Made by a program: the position numbers and the translations under genes. The notes beneath the pieces were generated by a model, which saw nothing but the letters and a program-made list of their open reading frames with translations, had not been told where the DNA came from and ran no database searches. Shown piece by piece: positions 9,095 through 18,850 of a stretch of 64,000 nucleotides of DNA. The stretch spans positions 372,001-436,000 of the forward strand of contig PKTN01000001.1 of assembly GCA_002869185.1 (NCBI GenBank), read 5' to 3'. This stretch comes from Denitrovibrio sp. Its GTDB lineage: Bacteria; Chrysiogenota; Deferribacteres; Deferribacterales; Geovibrionaceae. Each line of letters starts with the position of its first letter. Position 1 is the first letter of the stretch.

Positions 9095-9576
9095 TGAAAA
9101 GCTCAAATAGATATATTGCAAATAGGCTTAAGCCTGAAATTGAAAAACTTCTTGCTGGTACAGAGCTAGAGCTCTTCGATGTAGTAATGAAGAGTGAAAA
9201 AGGGATGAAGATACTTCGCGTATCTGTAGATACTGAGGCTGGTGCAGGGATAGAGGATGTCACTGAGGCTACAACTATAATATCAGATTTCCTTGATGAG
9301 AATGATGATATTATCAAGTTTAGGTATGACTTAGAGGTATCGACACCAGGGCTGGAAAGACCTCTTAGAAATGAGAAGGACTTTAAAAGGTTCATGGGGA
9401 AAAAATGCAAGATAATGACAGTAGATAAGGATGCTTCTGGCAGGCAAAGTTATACTGGCAAAATAGACAAAGTTGAAGATAATTCAGTTACTCTTTTTGT
9501 CGAAAAAGAGAACGCTTATTTCAATATTTCTATAGAAAATATTTCTAAAGCAAACCTTGTCATCGAGTTCGATTGA
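9094..9576 (+). CDS. rimP: Ribosome maturation factor RimP
   Basis: 30S assembly factor needed for S12-dependent maturation. The 160-aa protein has the expected two-domain form: an N-terminal alpha/beta domain containing ELFDVVMKSEKGMKILRVSVD and EVSTPGLERPLRNEKDFKRFMG (the most conserved stretch), and a C-terminal SH3-like beta domain. It is the last gene of the LOG-PHP-ior operon and lies just before nusA, its usual neighbour. Confidence 0.92.
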   Translation: MKSSNRYIANRLKPEIEKLLAGTELELFDVVMKSEKGMKILRVSVDTEAGAGIEDVTEATTIISDFLDENDDIIKFRYDLEVSTPGLERPLRNEKDFKRFMGKKCKIMTVDKDASGRQSYTGKIDKVEDNSVTLFVEKENAYFNISIENISKANLVIEFD

Positions 9577-9639
9577 TAGACTGCTGGGAATAAAGAAAAC
9601 CCTTGCATAAAGGGGAACTGTGTGGTATTTATAAATCGA

Positions 9640-9664
9640 AGTGGGCATTGTGCCCACTTTTTTT
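9640..9664 (+). terminator. Intrinsic terminator or attenuator between rimP and nusA
   Basis: Perfect 9-bp inverted repeat AAGTGGGCA (9640-9648) and TGCCCACTT (9652-9660) with a 3-nt loop and a run of Ts, 64 bp ahead of the nusA start. A smaller hairpin CCCTT/AAGGG precedes it (about 9601-9615). It may end the upstream operon or act as a read-through control of nusA-infB. Confidence 0.7.
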
Positions 9665-9728
9665 GTGTTTAAAGTTAATCAAATTAAATAGATTCTTATA
9701 GGCTTAAAGCCTGTTTTCAGGAGGAGAG

Positions 9729-11108
9729 ATGAGCAAGGAACTGACAAAAGTTGTCGATGAGATAGGAAGGGAGAAAGGTATAGCCAGAGAGCTATTACAT
9801 GAGGCCCTCGAAGAAGCGGTACTCGCTGCCGTAGCAAGGAAAATCGGCAAACTCCTTGAGCCTGACGTGATAATAGATATAGATAAAGGTATCATCGATA
9901 TCATGCTTCCAAAGGAAGTTTGTGAAGAGGTTGATGATAAATGGACAGATATACATATCGACGAAGCTAGTGAGTTTAAAGAGAACCCACAGCTTGGTGA
10001 CATTATAATGATCCCTGCTACTCTCGAAGCTATGGGAAGACAAGCAGCTCTCGTTGCAAAACAGAAACTTTTCGAAAAACTTCGTGATGCAGAGAAGCAA
10101 GTTGTTCTTGATCAGTTCAATGACAGAATTGGTGAGATCATCAATGGTGTTGTTCTTAAGACTGACAGAGAAAACCTTATCGTAAATATTGGTAAAACAG
10201 AGGCCATCCTCCCTAAGAGAGAGATGATCAACGGAGATTTCTTTAGCAGAGGTGACTATGTTAGAGCACTACTTCTTGATATCAAAATAGTAAAAGGCTG
10301 GCCACAGCTCATACTTTCTAGAACTCACCCAGAGTTCATGAGAAAACTCTTTGAGACAGAGATTCCTGAAGTATTCGAAGGAATTATCGAAGTTAAGGCT
10401 GTTTCAAGAGAGCCTGGTGATAGAGCTAAAGTAGCTGTTTACACTACTAACAGCAGTATCGATCCAGTAGGCGCTTGTATCGGTCTTAAAGGTAGCCGTA
10501 TTAACTCTATCAGTAACGAACTTCGCGGTGAGAAGATCGACGTAATAGAGTGGTCACCTGATTCAATTAAATTTGTATGTAACGCGATATCTCCTGCGGA
10601 GGTTGTGCTTACTAATATATTCGAAGACGAAGAGACAATAGAGATTGTTGTTCCTGACGATCAGCTCTCACTTGCTATTGGTAAGAAAGGTCAGAATGTT
10701 CGCCTCGCTGCGAAGCTTACTGACTGGAGACTTGACGTTCTTAAAGAGTCTGAGTACGCTGAGATAAGAAAAGAGCGTATGCAAGATCAAGAGCAGGAGC
10801 TCAAAGATTTCTACGAGATGTATAACCTTGAAAACCTTAAAGGGCTTGATGCTGATACAATATCAATGCTTATAGAAGGTGGTTATGATGATATAGAAAA
10901 ACTCTCTAACTCTACTTTTGCTGAGATCGCTCAGGTTCTTGAGAGTGACGATGATAAAGGTGTTTCTGTGATAAACATGGCACTTGATTATCTCGCTAGC
11001 AGATTCGAAGAACTTGATGACGAAGAGGGCGAAGAAGAAGTAGCTGTTGAAGAGTCACAAGAATCAGAAGAGCAAGTGGAGACAAAAGTAGACACAGAAG
11101 AAGAATAA
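9729..11108 (+). CDS. nusA: Transcription termination/antitermination factor NusA
   Basis: RNA polymerase-binding factor, 459 aa, with a strong GGAGGAGAG ribosome site. Domains in order: N-terminal RNAP-binding domain (1-130), S1 domain (about 134-200, GEIINGVVLKTDRENLIVNIG), KH1 with GACIGLKGSRINSISNELRGEKIDV (about 255-279) and KH2 with LAIGKKGQNVRLAAKLTDW. It ends in a helical segment and a Glu-rich tail of about 35 residues. No full pair of acidic repeats as in E. coli NusA. It opens the nusA-rnpM-infB operon and overlaps rnpM by one base (TAATG). Confidence 0.96.
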   Translation: MSKELTKVVDEIGREKGIARELLHEALEEAVLAAVARKIGKLLEPDVIIDIDKGIIDIMLPKEVCEEVDDKWTDIHIDEASEFKENPQLGDIIMIPATLEAMGRQAALVAKQKLFEKLRDAEKQVVLDQFNDRIGEIINGVVLKTDRENLIVNIGKTEAILPKREMINGDFFSRGDYVRALLLDIKIVKGWPQLILSRTHPEFMRKLFETEIPEVFEGIIEVKAVSREPGDRAKVAVYTTNSSIDPVGACIGLKGSRINSISNELRGEKIDVIEWSPDSIKFVCNAISPAEVVLTNIFEDEETIEIVVPDDQLSLAIGKKGQNVRLAAKLTDWRLDVLKESEYAEIRKERMQDQEQELKDFYEMYNLENLKGLDADTISMLIEGGYDDIEKLSNSTFAEIAQVLESDDDKGVSVINMALDYLASRFEELDDEEGEEEVAVEESQESEEQVETKVDTEEE

Positions 11109-11347
11109 TGAAGGGGGACAACCCTCCGATAAGAACATGCGTCGTGTGTGGCATAAAAGAACCAAAATCTGAAATGATTAGGTTTGTGCTAGAAAACGGT
11201 GTATGTATAGACGAAAACCATACTAAACATGGGCGTGGAGCTTATGTTTGTAAGAGTGTAAAATGCAGGGAAACCAGAATCAACTATAAAAGATTAGAAA
11301 GGTCCCTACTTAAGTTCGCAAAAGGACGCAACCGTAAAACGGGGTGA
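11108..11347 (+). CDS. rnpM: YlxR/RnpM family RNA-binding protein (DUF448)
   Basis: Small RNA-binding protein (79 aa) almost always found between nusA and infB; in Firmicutes the homologue binds RNase P RNA and modulates its activity. The signature PIRTCVVCGIKEPKSEMIRF and the GRGAYVCKS motif are present, and the C-terminus is basic (KFAKGRNRKTG). Overlaps nusA by one base and lies 5 bp before the preferred infB start. Confidence 0.88.
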   Translation: MKGDNPPIRTCVVCGIKEPKSEMIRFVLENGVCIDENHTKHGRGAYVCKSVKCRETRINYKRLERSLLKFAKGRNRKTG

Positions 11348-11352
11348 AATAT

Positions 11353-14300
11353 ATGGCTGGAATTAAAATATCTGATGTAGCAAAGAAGCTTGGAAGCAGT
11401 GAAGAAGACGTAAAGAAAAAAATTCAAGATGGTGGGCACAAGGTCGCAGATGACAATACAGTAGACGATAATGCTGTACAAGCTCTCGGCGTGGATCCAA
11501 AACATCTTCGTTTAGATAGAAGACAAGAAATGCTTAAGAAAGCTATGGAAAGACATAAAAGACACCCTAAATCGAGAGAGGTTAAGGTTGGTTCAAATGA
11601 TGAGCCAGCAGCACCTAAGAAGATATCTAAGCAAGAGCTTATGGATAGAAAGAAAAAACTCGATCAAACAATTAGAAATGTAGATGAAAATAGAGTGACT
11701 CAAAAAGATGAACAGGTAAGTGAGCCAGCAGTTCCAGCCGCTGATACTCCTACACCTGCACAGCCAGAGTCATCAAAATCTGCTCCCGTTGAGGCAAAAC
11801 CAGTGGTAGAAGAGAAAAAAGAAGCTCCGAAAGCTCAAGAGCCAGCTAAACCAGCAGAACCAGCTAAACCGGCAGAACCTGCTAAACCAGCCGACGCTCC
11901 AAAGGCTGCAAAAGAAGAAAAAACAGAGGCTCCTAAAGAGGCTTCAGTAGAAGATAAACCTGCCGCAAAGTCTACTGAGAAGACTAACGATAGACCTGCA
12001 AGACCACAAGGGGAAAGACCACCAAGACCACAAGGTGACCGCCCTCAAGGTGACAGACCTGCAAGACCACAAGGCGATAGACCTTCGAGACCTCAAGGTG
12101 ATCGTCCTCCATATAGAGCTGGTGATCGTGACCGTCAACAAGGCGATAGACCACCAAGACCACAAGGTGATCGTCCTCCATACAGAGGCGAAAGACCTGC
12201 ATATAGAGGTCCTAAAGGTGGAGTTCCTCCATATAGACCACCACAAGACGACCGTCAACAAGGTGATAGACCTTCGAGACCACAAGGTGATAGACCTCCT
12301 TATAGAGCTGGTGGACAGGGTGGACGCCCTCAAGGCGACAGACCTCCATATAGACCAGGTGGACAAGGTGGACAGGGTGGACGCCCACAAGGTGATAGAC
12401 CTCCATATAGACCAGGTGGACAAGGCGCAGGAAGACCAAAACCGGGTGAAGAGACTGGTGCATTAGGTCTTGAAAAGAAAAAGGTTATGAAGGATAAGCC
12501 AAAATCTTCTCCTATCGAAACCAAAAAGACTAAGACACCTGTACAGAAGAAAGAGAAAAATATTCATAAGGGTCTTGACGAAGGTATCGAACTGTTCGAA
12601 TTCGAGCGTGAGATACTTAAGTCTGATGACACTTCTGCTGATTATAAAGAGGCTCCAGAAGAAGCTGCGAAACCAGCGGCTACGACTCCTGCTAGTACTC
12701 CAAACGCAAGGAGACCGTATCAACAACAGAATCATTATGATAATAGAAGAAAATACGGTAGAAAGCCTAAAGGGAAAAAGAGAGATCCTCAACCAGATGC
12801 AGTAATCGTAAGACCATCTAGCATTGTTGTTGGTGAAAATATAGTTGTTTCAGAACTCGCAAAGCTTATGGGTGTTAAAGCTACAGAGCTTATTAAAAAG
12901 CTTATGCTTATGGGCACGATGGTTAGTGTTAACCAAGCTATCGACTCTGATACCGCTGTTCTGATGGGTGCTGAATGGGGAATAGAAGTTAAGGTTAAAT
13001 TCCTTTCAGAAGATGATCTTATCCCTATACATGATGATACAGATGAAGAACTAGTTTCTAGACCTCCAATCGTTACAGTTATGGGACACGTTGACCACGG
13101 TAAAACATCCCTACTTGACCGCATTAGAGAGACTGCTGTTGCTGAAGGCGAAGCAGGCGGAATTACTCAGCACATCGGTGCTTATGAAGTAAAAATGAAG
13201 AAAGGAACAATAACATTCCTTGATACACCTGGACACGAAGCGTTCACAACTCTTAGAGCTCGTGGTGCTTCTGTTACTGACGTAGTTATCCTTGTGGTTG
13301 CTGCTGATGACGGTGTTATGCCACAGACAAAAGAGGCGATTGATCACTCTAAAGCTGCTGGTGTTAAGCTTATTGTTGCTATCAACAAAATAGATAAAGA
13401 GAACGCTAACCCTGATATGGTTCGCACACAGCTTGCTGACCACGAAGTTATATCAGAGGAGTGGGGCGGAGATTATCAGTTCCAGCAGATTTCAGCTAAG
13501 GCTAATCTGCATATAGAAGACCTTCTCGAAAGAGTTCTGCTTGAAGCTGAGCTTCTTGAGCTTAAGGGTAACCCTACTGCTCACGCTGAAGGTATCGTAA
13601 TCGAGTCAAAACTTGATAAACAAAAAGGCCCTGTAGCCACAGTACTTATCAATAGAGGAACACTCAATAAGGGTGACAACTTTGTAGTTGGTACTGAATA
13701 CGGTAAAGTAAGAGCAATGTTTAACTATAAAGGTAACGCTATAAAAGAGGCTGGACTATCTGTTCCTGTAGAGATTATGGGATTCAGTGGTGTACCTCAG
13801 TCGGGTGATAGATTTGTTGTTACTCCTGACGAGAAGACTGCAAGACAAGTTGCTGAGCTTCGTATGGATGAGTTCCGTAAGAAGAACTTTGAAGAGAAGT
13901 CTGCTGTCAGCCTTGCTGATCTTTTCAGTAAGATAAAAGATGGTGAGCTTAAGGAACTTAATATTGTTCTTAAAGCAGATGTTCAAGGTTCACTTGAAGC
14001 ACTTAAATCATCACTTCTTAAGCTTACTAACCCAGAGGTTAAAGTTAACATTATCTCTAGTGGCGTTGGTGGAATCTCTGAGAATGACATTATTCTTGCA
14101 ACAGCTTCCAGTGCTGTAGTAATTGGTTTTAACGTTCGTCCTGGTGTTCAGGCTAAAGTGAAAGCTGATCAAGAAGGTATCGAACTAAACCTCTACTCTA
14201 TCATTTATCAAGCTATTGATGATGTTAAGCAAGCGATGGAAGGTATGCTTGATCCTTCAAGCCGTGAAGAGGTTATCGGACGTGCGGAAGTTCGTCAGGT

Positions 14301-14697
14301 GTTCTCAGTACCTAAAATCGGTAAGATTGCTGGTTCTTACGTTGTTGAGGGTAAAGCACAAAGAAATGCACACGTTAGAGTTATTCGTGACTCTATTGTT
14401 GTATACGACGGTGTCCTCTCATCACTTAAGCGTTTTACTGACGATGCAAAAGAAGTTGCACAAGGTTACGAATGTGGTATCGGTGTTGAGAAATACAATG
14501 ACATCAAAGATGGCGACATATTCGAATTCTACATCATGGTAGAAGAGAAACGTACTCTTGAAGATGTTCATAAAGATAATGAGAAGAGAAAGAAGGCAGA
14601 AGCAGCTGCTATTGAGGCTGAGGCTGCAAAAGCCGCAGCTAAGGAAGCTAGAGAAGAAGCTAGAGAGGCTGCTAGAATAGCTAAAGAAAATAGATAA
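11353..14697 (+). CDS. infB: Translation initiation factor IF-2
   Basis: GTPase that places initiator tRNA on the ribosome. I chose the ATG at 11353 (1114 aa), 7 nt after GGGGTG, over a GTG at 11344. The N-terminal IF2_N helical domain ([20 protein letters not shown]) is followed by a long disordered part with Pro-Ala-Lys-Glu repeats (about 155-190) and an Arg/Pro/Gln/Gly/Asp repeat region (about 215-365). A second IF2_N domain precedes the G domain: GHVDHGKTS near 578-586, DTPGHEAF, and NKID. Domains II, III and the tRNA-binding domain follow, ending in a charged Ala/Glu/Lys coiled tail. The protein is longer than the usual 850-950 aa because of the repeats. Confidence 0.96.
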   Translation: MAGIKISDVAKKLGSSEEDVKKKIQDGGHKVADDNTVDDNAVQALGVDPKHLRLDRRQEMLKKAMERHKRHPKSREVKVGSNDEPAAPKKISKQELMDRKKKLDQTIRNVDENRVTQKDEQVSEPAVPAADTPTPAQPESSKSAPVEAKPVVEEKKEAPKAQEPAKPAEPAKPAEPAKPADAPKAAKEEKTEAPKEASVEDKPAAKSTEKTNDRPARPQGERPPRPQGDRPQGDRPARPQGDRPSRPQGDRPPYRAGDRDRQQGDRPPRPQGDRPPYRGERPAYRGPKGGVPPYRPPQDDRQQGDRPSRPQGDRPPYRAGGQGGRPQGDRPPYRPGGQGGQGGRPQGDRPPYRPGGQGAGRPKPGEETGALGLEKKKVMKDKPKSSPIETKKTKTPVQKKEKNIHKGLDEGIELFEFEREILKSDDTSADYKEAPEEAAKPAATTPASTPNARRPYQQQNHYDNRRKYGRKPKGKKRDPQPDAVIVRPSSIVVGENIVVSELAKLMGVKATELIKKLMLMGTMVSVNQAIDSDTAVLMGAEWGIEVKVKFLSEDDLIPIHDDTDEELVSRPPIVTVMGHVDHGKTSLLDRIRETAVAEGEAGGITQHIGAYEVKMKKGTITFLDTPGHEAFTTLRARGASVTDVVILVVAADDGVMPQTKEAIDHSKAAGVKLIVAINKIDKENANPDMVRTQLADHEVISEEWGGDYQFQQISAKANLHIEDLLERVLLEAELLELKGNPTAHAEGIVIESKLDKQKGPVATVLINRGTLNKGDNFVVGTEYGKVRAMFNYKGNAIKEAGLSVPVEIMGFSGVPQSGDRFVVTPDEKTARQVAELRMDEFRKKNFEEKSAVSLADLFSKIKDGELKELNIVLKADVQGSLEALKSSLLKLTNPEVKVNIISSGVGGISENDIILATASSAVVIGFNVRPGVQAKVKADQEGIELNLYSIIYQAIDDVKQAMEGMLDPSSREEVIGRAEVRQVFSVPKIGKIAGSYVVEGKAQRNAHVRVIRDSIVVYDGVLSSLKRFTDDAKEVAQGYECGIGVEKYNDIKDGDIFEFYIMVEEKRTLEDVHKDNEKRKKAEAAAIEAEAAKAAAKEAREEAREAARIAKENR
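12000..12440 (+). repeat. Tandem PQGDRP-type coding repeats in infB
   Basis: About 440 bp of imperfect repeats with unit CCACAAGGTGATAGACCT and variants, encoding runs of RPQGDRP, YRAG and YRPGGQGG. Codons vary between copies, which argues for selection on the peptide as well as on DNA duplication. The region is low complexity and open on the opposite strand, so spurious reading frames there should be ignored. Confidence 0.85.
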
Positions 14698-14759
14698 CAT
14701 TAGCCAACAGAAAAATATCTGATTAATTCAAATATTTTGACCTTAGCTAGCGAAAAAGC

Positions 14760-14787
14760 TTACATAAGTTTTTTGAATGTATATAAT
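14760..14787 (+). promoter_or_regulatory. Weak candidate promoter upstream of rbfA
   Basis: A perfect TATAAT (14782-14787) stands in the infB-rbfA gap, with TTACAT 16 nt upstream as a poor -35. It would start a transcript just before the structured leader of rbfA. No terminator with a T-run follows infB, so read-through from infB is also likely. Confidence 0.35.
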
Positions 14788-14800
14788 ATATATAGTTGTG

Positions 14801-14878
14801 ATTCCGAGATAGCCAAGTGCAGTCTCGGAATTGCAATTAACTGACCGTTGTAACGGTTTTGTCTAAATAAGACATTGC
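14801..14878 (+). ncRNA. Candidate structured leader RNA of rbfA-truB
   Basis: The 215-bp infB-rbfA gap holds several stacked hairpins: ATTCCGAGA (14801-14809) with TCTCGGAAT (14823-14831), 9 bp; ACCGT (14844-14848) with ACGGT (14853-14857); TGTCT (14860-14864) with AGACA (14870-14874); and TTGC/GCAA (14833-14836 with 14875-14878) closing the last two into a branched fold. None is followed by a T-run, so these are not terminators. I do not recognise a known family. Confidence 0.4.
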
Positions 14879-14912
14879 TGTGCTTCTGGACATAGAATAG
14901 GAGATTTTTTAA

Positions 14913-15248
14913 TTGAGAGATAGAAGAGTAGCAGAGCTTTTACGCACTGAAATAATGGACATCATTTTAAAAGAGATTAACGACCCTAAAATTAAGGACG
15001 TTGTTTTGACTAAGATTGATGTAACAAAAGATCTCTCATTAGCAAAAGTCTACTTTAGCACTTATAATAAAGGTGCTAAAAAAGGTATCGAGCAAGGACT
15101 TAACAGATCCGCAGGGTTTATCCGACACTGCATTCTGAAGGGGCTTAGCATGAAAAAGGTACCGAACCTCCGCTTTATCTATGACGATTCAGGAGATTAT
15201 GGTCAGAAGATTGATAACCTTTTAAATAAGGTCAATCACGGGCAATAA
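14913..15248 (+). CDS. rbfA: 30S ribosome-binding factor RbfA
   Basis: Late 16S rRNA maturation and cold-adaptation factor, 111 aa, KH-like fold. It begins at TTG (14913) about 9 nt after AGGAG. Characteristic segments are RVAELLRTEIMDIILKEIND, VVLTKIDVTKDLSLAKVYFS and the C-terminal KKVPNLRFIYDDSGDYGQKI. The last base region overlaps truB (TAATG), the usual order. Confidence 0.92.
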   Translation: MRDRRVAELLRTEIMDIILKEINDPKIKDVVLTKIDVTKDLSLAKVYFSTYNKGAKKGIEQGLNRSAGFIRHCILKGLSMKKVPNLRFIYDDSGDYGQKIDNLLNKVNHGQ

Positions 15249-16141
15249 TGAATGGCGTACTAAATATTTACAAAGAGAAAGACCTTACATCATTTGCTGT
15301 GGTTAAAGCCGTAAGAAGGCTTACTGGAGTGAAGAAATGCGGTCACCTAGGTACACTTGATCCTCTTGCTGAAGGGGTTCTACCTGTGTGTGTTGGTTAT
15401 GCGACTAAGCTTGTGGACTACATGATGGCTACTGATAAAGAATATGTAGCACAGTTCGAGCTTGGTTATAGCACTGACAGTTATGATGTTACAGGTAATG
15501 TTTTAGAAAAAAATGACGATATCAAACCTTCGAAAGAAGAGGTTGCTACTGTCCTTTCATCATATATAGGTGAGCCAGATCTTATTATCCCTGCATTTTC
15601 TGCTGTGAAGATAAACGGTAAGAGGGCTTACGATCTCGCTAGAAAAGGTGAGATAACTGATGCTGGTCGTAGAAGTATGAAAATTAATGACATATCTTTG
15701 ATGGATTATGAATATCCAGAGGGTATGTTTAGAATGTCCTGCTACAAAGGAACTTACGTTCGAAGCGTAATACACGAAGCAGGTATCAAACTTGGAACAT
15801 ATGGCGTTATGAAGGGGCTTATCAGAACTGTGAGCGGTGCCTTCGATCATAAAAAATCATATAAGATTGCCGAGCTTGAGCAGATGAAAGAGGATGGGGA
15901 GCTTGAAAAGGCTTTTACGTCTGTTGTTGATGCAACGGGTTGGCCTATAGCGATTATTCATCCTGATGCTGTAAATTTAGTAAAAAATGGTTGCTCCGTT
16001 AAGAGCCATAACTATATAAAACTACCTGATGGTTCGTCAGACATGTATTTCATGGCTGCACCAGATGGTGAGTTACTCGCTTTCGCAGAGTATAAACAGG
16101 GCGATACGTCACCGCTTAAGATTGTTAAGTTATTGGCGTAA
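15248..16141 (+). CDS. truB: tRNA pseudouridine(55) synthase TruB
   Basis: Makes pseudouridine at position 55 in the tRNA T-loop. The 297-aa protein has the motif GHLGTLDPLAEGVLP with catalytic Asp38, the RRLTGVKK thumb region, KRAYDLARKGE and the conserved CYKGTYVRSVIHEAG. A C-terminal extension of about 70 residues probably forms the PUA-like domain. It is coupled to rbfA by a TAATG overlap. Confidence 0.95.
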   Translation: MNGVLNIYKEKDLTSFAVVKAVRRLTGVKKCGHLGTLDPLAEGVLPVCVGYATKLVDYMMATDKEYVAQFELGYSTDSYDVTGNVLEKNDDIKPSKEEVATVLSSYIGEPDLIIPAFSAVKINGKRAYDLARKGEITDAGRRSMKINDISLMDYEYPEGMFRMSCYKGTYVRSVIHEAGIKLGTYGVMKGLIRTVSGAFDHKKSYKIAELEQMKEDGELEKAFTSVVDATGWPIAIIHPDAVNLVKNGCSVKSHNYIKLPDGSSDMYFMAAPDGELLAFAEYKQGDTSPLKIVKLLA

Positions 16142-16148
16142 AGAGTAT

Positions 16149-16175
16149 TCAAATTTTCTTGAACTGAAAGTTTGA
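16149..16175 (+). promoter_or_regulatory. Hairpin in the rpsO leader (candidate S15 autoregulatory element)
   Basis: TCAAATTTTC (16149-16158) and GAAAGTTTGA (16166-16175) form a 10-bp stem (one G-U) with a 7-nt loop just after truB. There is no T-run. The following leader up to the AAGGAGG at 16276 has further short complementary segments such as TCGG/CCGA. Ribosomal protein S15 commonly regulates its own mRNA through leader structures, so this is a plausible but unproven site. Confidence 0.35.
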
Positions 16176-16293
16176 GTAGTTAATTCGGATTTTAACCGAT
16201 ATGAAGCAAAGTTTTGATTCAAAGTAATTAGGACAAATTGTTTAATCGGTTTAGACACAATAAATAATTTTTACCCAAGGAGGTAAACGCACC

Positions 16294-16563
16294 ATGGTAA
16301 TGACTAAAGAACGCAAAAATGAGGTCATCGCGACTCACAAAACTCACGATACTGACACAGGTTCTCCTGAAGTACAAGTAGCTCTTCTTACAGAAAGAAT
16401 TACTTACCTTACAGAGCACTTCAAAACTAACAAAAAGGATCACCACTCAAGACGTGGTCTTCTCCTTATGGTTAGTCAGCGTAGAAAGCTTCTTGATTAC
16501 GTTAAGAAGAAAGATTACATGAGATACAAAAAACTAATCGATGTACTTGGAATAAGGAAGTAA
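16294..16563 (+). CDS. rpsO: 30S ribosomal protein S15
   Basis: Primary 16S rRNA-binding protein, 89 aa, the normal length. Start at 16294 ([15 protein letters not shown]) after AAGGAGG; an ATG two codons later is also possible. The conserved stretch [16 protein letters not shown] and the [20 protein letters not shown] motif identify it clearly. It precedes pnp by 8 bp, the classical pairing in which the mRNA is also a target of PNPase. Confidence 0.96.
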   Translation: MVMTKERKNEVIATHKTHDTDTGSPEVQVALLTERITYLTEHFKTNKKDHHSRRGLLLMVSQRRKLLDYVKKKDYMRYKKLIDVLGIRK

Positions 16564-16571
16564 TTTAAAAA

Positions 16572-18701
16572 ATGGAAAAAAATATCCAGAATTTTAATAT
16601 CACTCTCGGTGATAATACAGACGAAATTATATTTGAAACGGGCTGGAAAGCCAAGCAAGCAAACGGTAGTATTTGGATGAAACAGGGTGGAACTGTTGTT
16701 ATAGTTACTGCTTCAGGCAGAAAAGTAGCAGCTGAGAACCAAGGTTTCTTCCCACTTACTGTTAACTACTTAGAGAAATTCTATGCATCAGGTAAAATAC
16801 CTGGCGGATTCTTTAAAAGAGAAGCAAAACCTACTGACAAAGAGACTCTTACATCAAGATTGATCGACAGACCTCTTCGTCCTATGTTCCCTGACGGTTT
16901 CAGAAATGAGACTCAGATCGTTGCTCAGGTTGTGTCATATGATGGTGTTAACTCACCTGATATGCTCGCTATGAACGGTGCATCTGCTGCTCTTATGATA
17001 TCTGACATCCCTTTCAACGGACCTGTTGCAGGCGTTCGTGTTGGTCGTATTGACGGCAAACTTGTTGTTAACCCATCTGCTGAGATAATTGATGACATGG
17101 ACATGAACATCATCCTCGTAGGTACTGACGATGCTATCGTTATGGTTGAAGCTGGAATGGACACAGTTAGCGAAGAAGAAGTACTCGAAGCTCTTCAATT
17201 TGGTCACGAAAACATCAAAAAGCTTGTTGCAAAACAAAATGAGATGGTGGCTGCACTTGGTAAAGAGAAATTCGAATACACAAGTTTCAACGTTGCTGAT
17301 GAACTTGTTGATGCGGCTATGGGTGAACTTTCTGCTAAGCTTAAAGAAGCTCTTGTTATTCCTGCTAAACTTGAAAAGTATGAAAAACTTGACCAAATCG
17401 GTGAAGAATTCCAAGCTGCTATGAGTGAGAAACTCGGCGAAGAATACGACGCTGGTCTTTACAAAAATGTATATCATGAAGTTGAGAAGAAGGCTTTCAG
17501 AGACTTCACTATCGACACTAAAACTCGTATTGATGGACGTTCATACACTGACATCCGTGATATCGATATCGAAACAAGACTCCTTCCAATGGCACACGGC
17601 TCTAGTCTCTTCACACGTGGTGAGACTCAGGCACTCGTTACAGCTACACTTGGTACTAAGACTGATACTCAGATGCTTGATACTATTTATGGCGACGGAA
17701 AGAAGCGTTTTATGCTTCACTACAACTTCCTTCCATTCTGTGTTGGTGAAGTTGGTTTCCTTAGAGGTCCTGGTCGTCGTGAGATTGGTCACGGAACACT
17801 CGCTGAAAGAGCACTCTCATATGTTCTTCCAGAAGCAGATGACTTCCCATATACAATCAGAATAGTTTCAGAGATTCTTGAATCTAACGGTTCATCATCT
17901 ATGGCTACTGTTTGTGGTGGTTGTCTTGCACTTATGGACGCTGGTGTACCTATTAAAACTCCTGTTGCTGGTGTTGCTATGGGACTTATCTATGAAGGTC
18001 CAGACAGATTTGCTGTCCTTTCAGATATCCTCGGAACAGAAGATCACCTCGGCGATATGGACTTTAAAGTTACTGGTACTAAAGATGGTATCACTGCTCT
18101 CCAGATGGACATCAAAATCGAAGGTCTTTCTAAAGAACTTCTTGAGACTGCCCTCGGTCAGGCTAAAGAGTCTAGAATGCACATCCTCGGTAAGATGAAT
18201 GATCATATGCCTGAACCTAACGAAGAGCTTGCTCCGACTGCACCTAGATATGTTACTATGAAGATCAACCCAGAGAAGATCGGAATGGTTATCGGACCTG
18301 GTGGAAAAATGATTAAATCAATCATCGAAGAGTCAGGCGCAGCTATTGATATCGACGATACAGGTACAATCAATATTTTCGCTGCCGACAAAGCATCTAT
18401 TGATATCGCTGTTGGTAAAGTTAATCAGATCGTAGCTGAAGTTGAAGACGGTGCGGTTTATAACGCTACTGTTAAGAAGATCATGGAATACGGCGCGTTC
18501 GTAGAAATGATGCCAGGACATGAAGCACTTCTTCACGTTTCTCAGTACAGCCACGAGCGTATCAACTCTATTGCAGACTTCCTCGAAGTTGGCGATAAAG
18601 TAGACGTTAAAGTTGTTGGAAAAGATCCTAACGGAAGATTCAAACTCTCTAGAAAGGTTCTTCTTGAAAGACCTGCAAGAGAAGAGAAAAAAGAAGATTA
18701 A
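16572..18701 (+). CDS. pnp: Polyribonucleotide nucleotidyltransferase (PNPase)
   Basis: Phosphorolytic 3'-5' exoribonuclease, 709 aa. Two RNase PH-like domains are visible: the first with FYASGKIPGGFFKREAKPTD, the second with the phosphate-binding and catalytic stretch LPFCVGEVGFLRGPGRREIG and the acidic DILGTEDHLGDMDFKV. The KH domain has IGPGGKMIKSIIEESGA (about 575-591), and the C-terminal S1 domain has KIMEYGAFVEMMPGHEALLH. Ends with a strong terminator 25 bp after the stop. Confidence 0.97.
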   Translation: MEKNIQNFNITLGDNTDEIIFETGWKAKQANGSIWMKQGGTVVIVTASGRKVAAENQGFFPLTVNYLEKFYASGKIPGGFFKREAKPTDKETLTSRLIDRPLRPMFPDGFRNETQIVAQVVSYDGVNSPDMLAMNGASAALMISDIPFNGPVAGVRVGRIDGKLVVNPSAEIIDDMDMNIILVGTDDAIVMVEAGMDTVSEEEVLEALQFGHENIKKLVAKQNEMVAALGKEKFEYTSFNVADELVDAAMGELSAKLKEALVIPAKLEKYEKLDQIGEEFQAAMSEKLGEEYDAGLYKNVYHEVEKKAFRDFTIDTKTRIDGRSYTDIRDIDIETRLLPMAHGSSLFTRGETQALVTATLGTKTDTQMLDTIYGDGKKRFMLHYNFLPFCVGEVGFLRGPGRREIGHGTLAERALSYVLPEADDFPYTIRIVSEILESNGSSSMATVCGGCLALMDAGVPIKTPVAGVAMGLIYEGPDRFAVLSDILGTEDHLGDMDFKVTGTKDGITALQMDIKIEGLSKELLETALGQAKESRMHILGKMNDHMPEPNEELAPTAPRYVTMKINPEKIGMVIGPGGKMIKSIIEESGAAIDIDDTGTINIFAADKASIDIAVGKVNQIVAEVEDGAVYNATVKKIMEYGAFVEMMPGHEALLHVSQYSHERINSIADFLEVGDKVDVKVVGKDPNGRFKLSRKVLLERPAREEKKED

Positions 18702-18726
18702 TATTAACTTAATATTATAGATTTTC

Positions 18727-18758
18727 AAAGGGAGGGCTTCGGCTCTCCCTTTTTTTTT
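18727..18758 (+). terminator. Intrinsic terminator after pnp
   Basis: An 11-bp stem AAAGGGAGGGC / GCTCTCCCTTT (one G-U pair) capped by a TTCG tetraloop and followed by nine Ts. It closes the nusA-to-pnp cluster. A near copy follows the lipoprotein gene at 21370-21397. Confidence 0.93.
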
Positions 18759-18850
18759 GTGAAAATTACCGAAAACATTAGTTTTTATTGATAGTTAAAA
18801 AAAAATTATTTAAAGTAACTGTGTGTGCAAATTATTATTGAGGTTTGCTT

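Noticed and set aside
12000-12440. Possible CRISPR array, because of regular repeats
   Set aside because: Repeats are in frame, directly adjacent, imperfect and encode the IF-2 linker; there are no unique spacers and no cas genes.
11944-12524. Several open frames on the minus strand and in another plus frame across the infB repeat region
   Set aside because: Low-complexity Ser/Trp/Arg/Leu-rich products mirror the repeats in IF-2; no start context and fully inside a certain gene.
14788-14912. tRNA gene in the infB-rbfA gap
   Set aside because: The stems do not make a cloverleaf; no T-loop GTTCGAATC-type sequence or acceptor CCA is present.
16953-17477. A 174-codon frame antisense to pnp
   Set aside because: Phe/Ser-rich product typical of the complement of a coding strand; no ribosome site or known domain.
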